This document shows positions 1 to 10,659 of a stretch of DNA of 64,000 nt, one piece after another (the first letter of the stretch is position 1; each line of letters opens with the position of its first letter). The notes below the pieces were generated by a model. It had not been told where the DNA came from. It searched no databases and saw only the letters and a list, made by a program, of their open reading frames with translations. The DNA comes from Eudorina sp. 2006-703-Eu-15 (Eukaryota; Chlorophyta; Chlorophyceae; Chlamydomonadales; Volvocaceae). The stretch lies in assembly GCA_003117195.1 (NCBI GenBank), contig BDSI01000073.1, positions 310,001-374,000 of the forward strand, read 5' to 3'. The translations under genes and the position numbers were made by a program.

Positions 1-2848
1 CTTGGTCCTGCGCGCGCGCGGCTTGGTTATTGCGTGGCTGGCACGCACGCTACGCGGCGAGGCGAGTGAAAGCAATGGAAACGTTATTGTTGCGTCTCGG
101 CGGCGGCCTATTTGCTTACCGCCGGCGCCGGTGATGAAGCCCAAGCAAATCGCAGTTGTGGCCACGCTCCACGCTCCGAATGCGTCCCAGTGCGTGCGTG
201 GGATAAGGTATGATTTCGATACCGCAGCGACCCGCAGCGACGCAGTAAACGTGCGCGACAGCGGCGCAATGACAAAATGGTAACTTATAAAAGCTGGAGT
301 TGCCTGGAGTTGCTTGGAAACGTCTCTGCTTGGGAGGACAGGCCGCCGCGAACGCAAGACGCTATTCACTCACTTTGCGTCGTCTGCAGAACCTGCTGCG
401 GAAATTAAAGGACCGACCTGGCTATTATGTGCTGCCAAGCTACGTACCGTCGATCGCTTCGTAAAGCGCAACCGAGAGCAGCCGCTGACGATCCGGATCC
501 GGCTTCCGCTTTTTGAGCAGCGAGAACATTTCGAAGGGACTGTCGAAGGAAGCGGGTACGCAGCTGGTGACTCATTCCCTCGCGGCATACCGGGATTGCC
601 TTTGGTAGGAGATGGATCACCGACGAGGGTCGCACACACAAAACATATTGCACGCAAGAATGGTCATGCGAAACGATCTGCGAAACGAAAATATTTACGG
701 GAGGAGGTCGCATGATTGTGGATGGAAACGTGGGAACAAAGCGTGTGCCTGCAGAGAAAAAAAATTATATTTGTATTTATGAATTTGAACAAAGTGATAA
801 GTACAAACAAATGTCAAAGACATGTTTTTATGCGGTGCGGTTCGCGACGGAGGGCGAAGCGCGCGCTTGTAGGCATGTCTACTCTAAGAGTTGTCCAAGG
901 TTTCCGAGGTCTTTCGGAAAAAGCCAAATTCATGCGCAGCTGAGGTCGAGAAACCACTTCCATGGCTGCATGATCCCCTACGCGCGCGCTAGCTACGCTG
1001 TCACCCGCATGGCACCGAATCGGAGGCAGAGCGCCGGTCGCATGCATGGGACCCTGTCGGAATGACCAGCAACCGCACTCCTCCTCCTCTTATATATATC
1101 GTGATGATGATTCGTTGAACCGTGCGTGGCCCCGCCGCCGCGTCCATCCGCGGATGCACGCGGCGGCGGCGGGGGTACCCAATCGAGCCATCGTGTGCGT
1201 GACAGTGGGTGACAGCGATCGACGCTGCTTTGACCTACCTCGCTGCTTTGATGACTTCCTACCTTACCTTGCCGCCTATAGGCCTTGCATGTGCTCGTCA
1301 TAAATTTCCGCCCATGTACACCGACCTGACGACCAAGTTAGTTGCTTGGGTGTTTACAGCACCCGCCCGTGCACGGATGTGGAATGCTTTCTGCCCTCCG
1401 CCCGGGGACCGCCAGCCGTACGTACCAACGTACGTCAGCTGCCAAAACCGACCTTCCCTGGACTGTAAGTGGGACGCGTGCGTATGGAAAATCTGTCGTG
1501 CGCCGTGCCGGCATGCCGTGTTTCGTTGCTTTGCACGGCAGGTGGCCGCAAACTTCGCTCACCGCTGTGGCTCACGCACGGCTGCCGCAAGTACGCCTAC
1601 GGCGGCAGGCACGGCAGCCGGCTGTCGCCTGGGACCTAGCTACCCAAGCAAGCCTGTGTGTAATCCAGCCAGCACGTCACCTGCAGCAGCCCGACAGCAA
1701 TCCCCCGTATCGCCGTATGCAACAGCGATGCATGCTTGTTAAGGAATCGTGTAGCTATGTTCATGTGCAACACTCAGCAACAAGCAATGACAACGGCTGG
1801 ATGAGCGTGTTGGGTCAACTAGCACCACCTGGCGCCACCCCCTGGCCGAGTGCTTCCAGCCCTACACCGCCACTGACTACTCGGACGTCTTCGCCCCGCA
1901 CCGCCGCTTCATGACTCCCCGCCGTACGTGCGCCTCATCCGTCGCAACGCGCGTACGGCAGTGATAGTGAATCCGCGGGCGGCTCGCTGTATGTGTGATC
2001 AGGTGGCTGCTGGCCGACATGCATCAACTACGTACGTGATAAGCTCATACCCGCCATGCACGACCAACTAACTAACGAACCGGAACGAAGACGCCATTCC
2101 ACCCGTGCATCCGTACGACTGGGAGGCCCTCTTTGGCCCCCCAGCAGCCTCTGAGCGAGAACGCCGCAGAGGACGAGCACATGGACGCACTGAGGACGGG
2201 GCGCGCATTATATTACGTAAGAAGAGGTAGCTAGCTAAGCGCAATAACGAACATTTAGCAGGTAGGCGCAAGCGCCGGGGCTACATACGACGCGCAACGG
2301 TTTTCCGTGGAAAGCTGGGAAACGCCGCCACGCCCCTGCAGGCGCCACGGCCGACCTCAGCGCTGGTCCACCCACGTGCGTACGGCAGGCATCCCCGTAC
2401 ATCCAGCCGTACATTACTCATGTACAGCTATCCACAAAAAGCCATGCACACACACAGCGGGTTCCTTTCCTAAGCACACAGCTAGTAATCAGCTATACAC
2501 GCATTCAGGTACAGCAGCCAGGCCACATACAGCCATCCAGCGCCATCTTACGACGCACACGAGCTTCAATGCTGCGCTCGAGGGCATGGCGACCTCGTTT
2601 GTAAGTGCTGCCCATCATGGTCATATGTCTCAACATCAACATCAACTTAAACGTCAGCCGAGCCTGGAGACGCCACCCGGCCGCGGCTGCCCCGGGCGCT
2701 GCGCTGATCATTGATGCAGGCCCACATCAGCTCTAGACGGATGCCCCAACTATGTGGCGCGCCAACAAGAAAGAAACGCAATGCGCGACGCTGCCACAGT
2801 CGTACACCGTACATGATGCGGCGTACCCGCCGCGTTTACCTTCATCCA
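1..2848. other. Region without a supportable gene
   Basis: No open frame here shows a recognisable domain, a signal peptide with a good splice donor, or similarity to other genes in the window. A frame at about 314-715 on the plus strand is open for 133 codons but has no recognisable content. The sequence is rich in GTACGT and GCATGC simple motifs. The 3' flank of the minus-strand gene ending at 2849 lies at the right end. Confidence 0.5.
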
Positions 2849-4980
2849 TCAGTGGCGCTTGCCGTCGGTTGCGCCGCCTTCAGTGGTAACGGCCGTCGTA
2901 CCCTTCATGCCGTGCAGCCGTCGGCGGCGCTTGCCGTCGGCTGCGCCGCCGTCTTCGGTCGCACCAGTTGCCGTACCCTTCATGCCGTGCAGCCGTCGGC
3001 GGCGCTTGCCGTCGGCGGCGCCGCCTTCAGCAGTGGTGACGGCCGCCGTACCCTTCATGCCGTGCAGCCGTCGGCGGCGCTTGCCGTCGGCGGCGCCGCC
3101 TTCAGCAGTGGTGACGGCCGCCGTACCCTTCATGCCGTGCAGCCGTCGGCGGCGCGTGCCGTCGGCGGCGCCGCCTTCAGTCGTACCGGCCGCCGTATTC
3201 TTGACGCTGTGTAGCCGTCGGCGGCGCTTGCCGTCGTCTGCGCCGTGTTTGATGGTACCGGCTGCCGTGCCTTTAACGCTGCGAAGCCGTCGGCGGCGCT
3301 TGCCCTCGTCCGCGCCGCCTTTGTTCGTACCGGCTGCCGTACCCTTGACGCTGAGCAGACTACGGCGGCGCTTGCCGTCGTAATCGTAGTCGTAATCGTA
3401 GTCGTAATCGTAGTCGTAATCGTAGTCATAGTCGTAGTCATAGTCATAGTCATAGTCATAGTCGTAGTCATAGTCATAGTCGTAGTCATAGTCGTAGTCA
3501 TAGTCGTAATCGTAATCGTAATCGTAATCGTAATCGTAATCGTAATCGTAATCGTAATCGTAATCGTAGTCGTAATCGTAGTCATAGTCGTAATCGTAGT
3601 CATAGTCATAGTCATAGTCGTAATCGTAGTCTTGCAGCCGCCGCCGCCCTTTTGCACCAGCCGCCGCACCGCCCTCAGCCGCGCCATTTACCCCACCCGC
3701 CTTAACACGGTGCAGCCGGCGGCGGCGGCGACCCGAAGTCCGTTCATCGCCGGTGAGAGCTCCCGCGCCGGCAGGGGCAGTCGCATCTCCCACAGCGGCA
3801 GCAGGTCCGTTGGCGTCGTCGGTGGTGGTGGCCACGGCGGTTCCGGTGGGCTGGGTGTCGGCTGCACTGGCAGGCTGCTGCTGGGTGTCGGCATCAGCAG
3901 GCCCGGACTGCTGCAGCAGGCGCCGATGCCACTGCACAACATCGCCACGCACATGCATGATGGCCCACGTAGAACGCAGGATAGGGCAAACCGTTTGACT
4001 GAATGCGTCCTATGATTGTGATAGTAGTAGCTATCGTTGCATGACTATGATGTCCCACCCATCGTAACATGCATCGTGTGCGTACCGGGCGCCCTTCGTT
4101 AAGCCAAACAAGCAGCCGGGCCCATCCGTCCAGGCCCGGGTCGGTCTATATCTACCACGCACGCACGCAGCAAGCTGGTCAAACGTGCGTGGGTCGGTAC
4201 GGTAGGTGCCGTACATACACGCTGCGAACTAACGGACCGAGTGCCCGACATACCTGGGCGCCTACTGATCATGAATGATGAACAATAACAATGAGGTTCG
4301 TCGCCCAGTTATGTACGTAGGTAGGTAGATTGGTACAGAGCGAGGCGAACGACGTCCATAAGCATGATGACGTACAAGCAAGCGAGCGACCAAGAGACAA
4401 AGCCAGCAAGCACCCGAGGGCGACGGCATCCCCTCATTTATTTCTCGAGGAAAACAATTGCATACTGAATCAGCAGGATCCTGAATATTTCAATTTATTT
4501 TTTGTATGTCAATGTATGGTTTAAGGCAGGGATCGATCGTGCGTCGCATCACAGGTCGAACCGACCCGTGGGTCCGTTTGATTCGGTTCTCGTTTTGGGT
4601 CTCCATTGAAGTGATCTGACCAGCTAGAGCACCAGCTCGCATTTCTCCGGCATTCATCCATCATCTGGCTGGGTTGCGTCTCGTGCGGGGTTTGATTGCT
4701 TGCACAACAACGAACCGGATACATCAGCAGCGGACAGACTAGATAGACCGCGTCGGTCGGTATGTCGTACGTCCGTACCTCCAAGGGTGAAGGCACCACC
4801 CGCGCCGCCACCGCCGCCGGGCTCCTGCTGCAGTCCCTCAGCCAGGTGGACGCCGCCTCCGCCTCCGCCGCCCAGAAGCAGCAGCAGCAGCGAACACATC
4901 ATCACCAGGAGCGCCGCCGGCGCCGCCGGCGCCAGCGGACGCCGCAGCCGGCGGCGGGCGCCGCCGCCGCCACCGTTCAT
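2849..4980 (-). CDS. Secreted polybasic-repeat protein with a long (Asp-Tyr)n run
   Basis: I do not recognise a named family. Exon 1 (4980 down to about 4771 or 4779) begins MNGGGGGARRRLRRPLAP, then a strongly hydrophobic stretch (LLVMMCSLLLLLL), which is a classical signal peptide or anchor. Exon 2 (3931-2849, acceptor TTGTGCAG) opens WHRRLLQQSGP and ends at TGA. It holds about 40 consecutive Asp-Tyr pairs encoded at about 3378-3632, then tandem units of about 25 residues of the form GKRRRRLHGMKGTAAVTTAE, the last five or so nearly identical. Donor GAC|GTACGA at 4771 gives an in-frame two-exon model of 430 aa. The stronger-looking donor at 4779 would need another exon, so the join is uncertain. 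Each repeat starts with four or five basic residues, so proteolytic processing is conceivable. Tyrosine cross-linking in the wall is another possibility. Both are inference. Confidence 0.6.
2860..3380 (-). repeat. 75-bp coding minisatellite (polybasic repeat)
   Basis: Direct repeats of about 75 bp (25 codons) in the C-terminal exon of the Asp-Tyr protein. Copies around 2990-3170 are almost identical in DNA; more upstream copies are diverged in the middle but keep the RRRR-L-x-x-(V/M)-K core. The period is a multiple of three, so copy-number change would preserve the frame. Confidence 0.85.
3375..3634 (-). repeat. Hexanucleotide (GAYTAY)n microsatellite encoding Asp-Tyr
   Basis: A pure 6-bp periodic tract of about 255 bp. 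On the plus strand it reads TCGTAA, TCGTAG or TCATAG units. On the coding strand every unit is GAY-TAY, so only synonymous third positions vary. Runs of one unit type occur in blocks, which points to slippage or expansion of sub-arrays. Confidence 0.9.
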
Positions 4981-7590
4981 TATGGCTGGTTGCAGTTGTA
5001 CGTCAGTTAATACGTCTCCAAGGCTATCTGCGCGGACGAGAGCCGAGCAGGGCAGGGCAGGGGGGGCAACCGACCAGGAAGGGAGGGCCGGTGGCTGTCG
5101 TGTATAACGGTCCGTCCTGGAGTTGTACCATGAGATGTATGTCATTGGAGGACATCTGCCAGCTGGTCCTTTTCTGATCAGGCATGATACAACAGTGGCT
5201 CAGGGCGGGACGCGACCCTTGCTTGTTATTACCTGTTGCTGTGCAGCTGGAACACCTCCGGCGGAGACTCGTCATTTCCTACCCATTCTATCTAGGGCAA
5301 AGGTTAGGACTCACCACAGAAATCAAACAATGCACGAATTCATTATTAATAAGATAGAACCGCGTATAGATAGCAAGTAGGAAAAATCATGCAGGGGCGA
5401 GTCAGTCTCTTGGCCGCCCGACCCTCGCTAGCCCGGATTCCGGACCTCGCTTGCGGATAGAGGTTGGCAAGCGAACTGCTGCTGCTGCCGCGCGCGTAAA
5501 TAAACTGACCGGACGACGACGACGGTATCAAGACCTACCTACGGCACCGACATGCGTGGGGCGCGCGCGCGCGAGGTGGCGTACGTAGATAGGCGGCGCG
5601 CGGGGCGATGTAGGCGATGCGATGGAGCCAGAAATTATTAGTGAAAATAGTGAAAATCCGTTTCTGCTGCTTTTGTCTCGCTGTAAGTCGGAGCCGCGTT
5701 GGTTGGAGAAGGTTCCGGCGCAATGTCTGCGCCTGCGGAAAGCAAGATTCAGTTATACCTAGGTAGCCAGCACATACCACATATGTACAGCCGCTGTGTC
5801 GTCCCTGAGTACATTCCCTGATGATCAGCAGCCGGTGATCGGATCTGCTGCGTGGATCCGGCGGCCACCGATGGGAAGCAAGCGAAGCAAGGGCATCGAT
5901 GTCGGAGCAAGGTTCGTTGGTTGGGTTGGCGAGGCGGATGCTGAGTCAGCACCGCAAGCAAGTAATAACGCACCACCCACTCATCATGACATGCATGCAT
6001 GCCATCCGTCCCCGCCCTTGCTTTCCTGCCGAGCCAGCGCCCACACGCACATATACACAAGCGCACACGCACAAGCACACGCACACACGCACACGCACGC
6101 GCGCGGCGATCGATGGACGGACTTCGGTACACGGCTTGGGCCAGACGCGCGCGCGCACATACACGCACGGCGAAAAGATTCTCATCAAGGACGCAGAAAC
6201 GATGGACGGAACGCAGGAACAAACGCAGGCGTGTATGTTCACCGATCCGCGTCGCAGACGCATCTATCATCGCTCGGTGCTTATTATCCAACCCTGCGCG
6301 CGCCGCCACGCACCCAGTCTATCTATCTGCGTGCGTTATTCGGCAAGCGAGCCGCCGGATGCACATCAGCGGCCGCCGGCGGGGAAGACGATTGAAACGC
6401 GAGTATGTACGTACTTCCCCGTCGACGACTGCAGGGGTACATATTCGTGCGTTGAGTGGTGCATAGCTGTGCTTTTGCAGGGCTGGTTTATTTGCAGGTT
6501 AATGTTTTTCTCCCTAGGGCTTCATATATTCATCTTGGCTGGGCACCGACAGATGAAGCCCTTACGTAATAAAGCAGTCCGCTCTTACCTATCGCTGCTT
6601 GTACTTTATATTTCGCAAATGCCATGCATAATTCCCTAGCGGGGCGCGCAGCCAGCCCTCCGCCTACAGGCGCCTGCCATGTAGGTCTGTGCGTGAGCGT
6701 TACAAGGAGTACCGCCGCTTACTCCTGGACGGCCGACGGATAGATAGATCAACAGGCCCATCCAGCAGTCACACACGTAGCCTATCCATGCGTGTATGTA
6801 TGCCGCCCATCCAGCTATCCCTCAACCATTCGTCCGTCCCACACGCATGCATGCATCCTTACACCGAGCGGCGACACATGCATGCATACACTGCTGCGTG
6901 CGAAAGGGGCATCAGGGGCATCTAGCTTCTCATCATCAGCTCGCACCCAGTCGCGTTGTTAACACCCAAACCCTACCCGCCGAGCAAGCGAGCGACCTTT
7001 CTCGGACTATCTACATGCATGCATCCTGCTGTATGTCGGTGTTATATTCCACGACAACCCATCGACAACCAACAACTGACAACCAACTCGACAACGCGAG
7101 AAACCATTCCCAGTCCAGCACAACAGATTGCTGGTTTGCACAACACCGCCAGCGGCCGAAGTCCTGCCTCGCACCTTGCTTACTTCCACAGGCATTATTA
7201 GCACGCTGCTGGAAACGCAACCACTTGGCCATCCACAACCTGTTTCAACATCTCTATGCATCGATCAACAACGAAGAGGTGTACTTGGTAATAGCGTTCT
7301 AGGAGTTAGGACGAGCTGCAGGACGGATACAGCATTGTACGAACACACGCACCCTGTATGACCTACGTTCGTACACACGCGGCGCACACACAAGAGCCGT
7401 ACCGCCCATGGGCGAAATCAAACCTTCTGCAGATAAGCGTTGGCGGCACAGTCCCCTCCTCCCAACGGAGCTAAATGTACGACATGTAGTGCATGCCGTA
7501 CAGCGTGTACTTTCTCGGCTTCTGATAAGCTCTGTGGAAAGACTTTCCTGACGATCAGCAGGGTCTCAGCAGCAACGAACTAAACTAACT
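4981..7590. other. Region without a supportable gene
   Basis: This lies between the start of the Asp-Tyr gene and the end of the LRQ-repeat coding block. No domain or credible exon was found. A CACAC/ACGC-rich alternating purine-pyrimidine tract lies at about 6030-6170, and CGCGCG runs at about 5560-5575. It probably contains the promoter of the minus-strand gene that starts at 4980. Confidence 0.45.
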
Positions 7591-9787
7591 TTAACGCCCA
7601 ATGATGCCGCCGCCGCCGCCCATGGCCCCGCCGCCCATGGCTGCGCCGCCGACCTCCGCGACCCCCACATTCGTGCCCGGCCGCACGCCGCCCGGCGCAA
7701 CCGATCCGGAGCCGACTTCGTTGCCCGTCCCGCTGACGTAGCTGCCGCCAGCCGACGGCTCGCCCGTCGGTACGGAAGGTCCCACGGAGGCCGACGGCGG
7801 CGCCGACGGCGGCGTCAGCGGGGCGACCTGCGCCAGCTGCCGCCGCCGCCGCAACTTCCGGCCGCCGACGTCGGTGACGACGCCGCCGTCGCTGCCGGCG
7901 ATCCTCTCCGTGGCCCCTGTCGTACTGCTCGAGCCGCCGCCGGAGGACAGACCGGTGTCGCCGCCGCCGCTGCCGTACCCGACCGCGGGTCCTCCGCCGG
8001 CGCTCACGCCGCCGCCGCCGACGGGGTTGGCGGCTGCGTTTATGCCGGCGGTGGCGGACCCGGGCACCTGTCGAAGCTGACGGCGCCTGCCGCCGTGGCC
8101 GCCGTACTGGGTCCCTCCAGGATCTTTCCCGCCGGCGCTGAAGCCCACGCCGTTGACCACGCCGCTGACCTGCCGTACATCCCGCCGCCTGCCACTACCA
8201 CCGCCGCCGCTGCCGCTCGTTGTAGTGCTGCTGGTTCCGGAGCCGTCAGCGGCGGCGCCGTCCGTCGAGACACCGCTGGCGGCGGCGATGCCGCCGACCA
8301 CGCCGCCCACCTGGCGGAGGCGCCGCCGCCGTCGGCCGCCGCCGCCAGTGTTTGTACTACCGCCCGTACCCGTACCCGTATCCGCGGACGACGCACCACT
8401 ACCACTGGTTCCGGAGCCGGCGGCTGTTGTACCCCCGCCGGTGCTGCCAGTAATGCCGCCAACCACGCCGCCGATCTGCCGGAGCGCCCGCCGCCGGCCG
8501 CCGCCGCCGCCGGTCTGGCCCGCGACGATCGAGGATGACGGCGGCTCCGCCGTCGCCGTCGCCGTTTCCGGCGGGCCAAAGCCCGGCGGAAACTCGACCA
8601 GCGGCGGCTCCGGCGGCGTCGACGACCCAGCGGCGGCGGACGTCGGCGGCGGCGGCGGCGCCAGCGGCAGCTCTGCCGAAGTCGCGGACGGCAGCGGGGC
8701 CAAGGTGACAGCCTCGCCGCCACTGGACGGCGGCGGCGGCAGGCCGGTGTTGGAACCACCAGGCGCGGTGGTGCTTTCCGCCAAACCCTGCTGCAGGCGC
8801 CGCCGCTGCCGCCTCCGCCGGCCGTAGTAATCCGACGCGAACCAGTCGTCGTTGGCCTGGATGTCCATCATCAGGTAGTCCACCGGATAGTAGTCCAGGT
8901 AGTAATCGTAGAATATGGCCTGCCGCAGGTGGCGGCCGCCGCCGCCGCCGCCGTCTGGTCCGGTGCCGTCAGTGGCCGTACCCGTGCCCGTGCCGGTGCC
9001 CGTGGTTGCGCCCGCCGTAGATCCGCTGCCCGTGGTTGCGCCCGCCGTAGATCCGCCGCTGGTGCTGGTTCCGGAGCCGGGGGCGGTGATGCCGCCGACG
9101 ACGCCGCCGACCTGGCGGAGGCGCCGCCGCCACTTGAGCTTGCTCGCACCACCGCCGCCGCCGCCGCCGCCGCCGCCGCTCCTAGCTGCCACAGCACGCG
9201 CCAGCCGACGGCCGCCTGCGTAGCCGGGCGGCGTCCCTGCGCCCATCGCGTTTCCCGATTCGATGGCGCCTGCCTCGCCGCTGCCGGCGGCGCCGCCGCC
9301 GCTGCCGGGCACGGCTCCTGTGGCGGCCATACCCGCGCCGGCGACGCCGCCGACGGACCCGATCTGACCCTCGGGAGCGGGCAGTCTCGGCGTCTGCAGC
9401 AGGTGGCGGCGCCGCCGCTGCCGACGGCCGGCTGCGGTGCCTCCCGCCACGTCGCCGCCGACACCGCCGGGGGCGCCGCCCGAGGAGGCGTCGCCCAGAC
9501 CGGCCGTACCGGTGACGCCGCCGCCAGTGCTGGTCTCGCAGCCGACGCCGGCCCCGACGGTGGCAGTACCCGCCGGCTCGCCAGCCGTGGCCGCGCCGCA
9601 CTGCTGCAGCAGGCTTCGCCGCCGCTGCTGTCGCCGCAGTCGCTTCCCTGCTGGCGCCGCCGCCTCCCCTCCGGCGGTTGTGATTGGGGTGGTGGTGGTG
9701 GTGGTGGTGGTGGTGGTAGATGTGGGTTCCGGGCAGCCGCCGTTCCAGCACAGCCGATTCTCCGCTTGGCTGAGGCTGGCAGGGGAG
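7591..9787 (-). CDS. Low-complexity secreted-type protein with RRR-x-LRQ repeats (5' end not found)
   Basis: One long open coding block of 732 residues ends at TAA (7593-7591). The frame stays open upstream to an acceptor-like CCCCGGGCAG at 9788, and an in-frame stop lies just beyond, so a first exon with the signal peptide must exist elsewhere. The protein alternates Gly/Ser/Thr/Ala-rich spacers with about ten polybasic boxes: RRRSLLQQ, RRRRHLLQ, RRRLRQVGGVVGGI (three or four variants), RRRDVRQVSGVVNG, RRRQLRQVPG and RRRRQLAQV. A Tyr/Asp-rich patch is encoded at about 8823-8918. It resembles the neighbouring Asp-Tyr gene in style (RR-LLQ boxes, Tyr/Asp patch). No enzymatic domain is visible. 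It is probably an extracellular-matrix or processed secreted protein. It could also be the 3' part of the gene to its right. Confidence 0.5.
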
Positions 9788-10659
9788 CTGCCCGGGGGAC
9801 GGGGACAGGTTGGCGCGGCGGAAGGGGGAGGGCGTTATATGGCGCGGCGCAGACGCGTTTTTTTAATGCGGCCACGCATGTGAGGATCTCGAGATTCGAA
9901 CCGACGACGTCTCCATGATCTCGATGCGTCCAGGAACATATCTTTTATTTGCTGGTGAGTGTATAGCCATGTACGGCAATATGGCGTGGATGGCCCCTAG
10001 AGGGGTTTGGTTGCATGTGCGAAAAGGTACGGTGTACGGATGCCAGGGCTGGGCCCGTCAGGCGGGTGCGACAGGTGGGCGCTACAAGGAGTGGAAGAAG
10101 CCCGGGCGAAGGTGGCAGGAGAAAGTACACCTATTTGTACAGAAAGTACACCTACACCTACACCTATTACGTCTCCGCCTGACAATGGCCGCACGGTCCA
10201 AACAGGCAGGTCGTACAACGGCCACTGCCGTACAGATCTGAGTACGGCGTGTATGTGCCCTGCTGCTCTACATCACACAATATGGCAGCCGCGCTCTTGG
10301 CACACACAAGACCGCCGTACATCCATCGCCGTACAACCGAACCCACCTGCCGGGGTTGACAATCGTGGCGCCGTCCTGCGGTGCCGTACAGCCGTACATA
10401 CAGCACAGGCCCGAGCGCGCGACGAGTTGTCCCATGGCGTGGTTGGCGTAGGATAGGGACGGAGGGGCCGGCGCCGGAGAGCGCACGAACGAGGTACGCG
10501 GCGGTAAGAATGCATGGTGTACAAATTCATTACGGTACGGCGCTGTTGGGCTGAGGTGCGCCACTAATCCTTCGAGCAAGCACCTACCGGCTTAAGGGTG
10601 CCACTAATCCGTCGAATGGGCACTGAAATGCCAAGTTTCCACCGTGACGCGAACCGCCA
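9788..10659. other. Intergenic or intronic, no exon identified
   Basis: This should contain the missing 5' exon of the LRQ-repeat gene, but no ATG followed by a hydrophobic core and a donor was found on the minus strand. A B-box-like GGTTCGAATCTCG occurs on the minus strand at about 9892-9905 without a matching tRNA body. Spaced GTACACCTA repeats lie at about 10124-10165. Confidence 0.4.

Noticed and set aside
3245..4015. Plus-strand frame with a long Val/Ile-rich run that looks like a membrane protein
   Set aside because: It is the antisense reading of the Asp-Tyr hexanucleotide tract. The minus strand has the signal exon, splice sites and repeat structure.
9885..9935. tRNA T-arm-like GGTTCGAATCTCG on the minus strand followed by a T-poor region
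   Set aside because: No A box, anticodon arm or acceptor stem upstream at the right distance.
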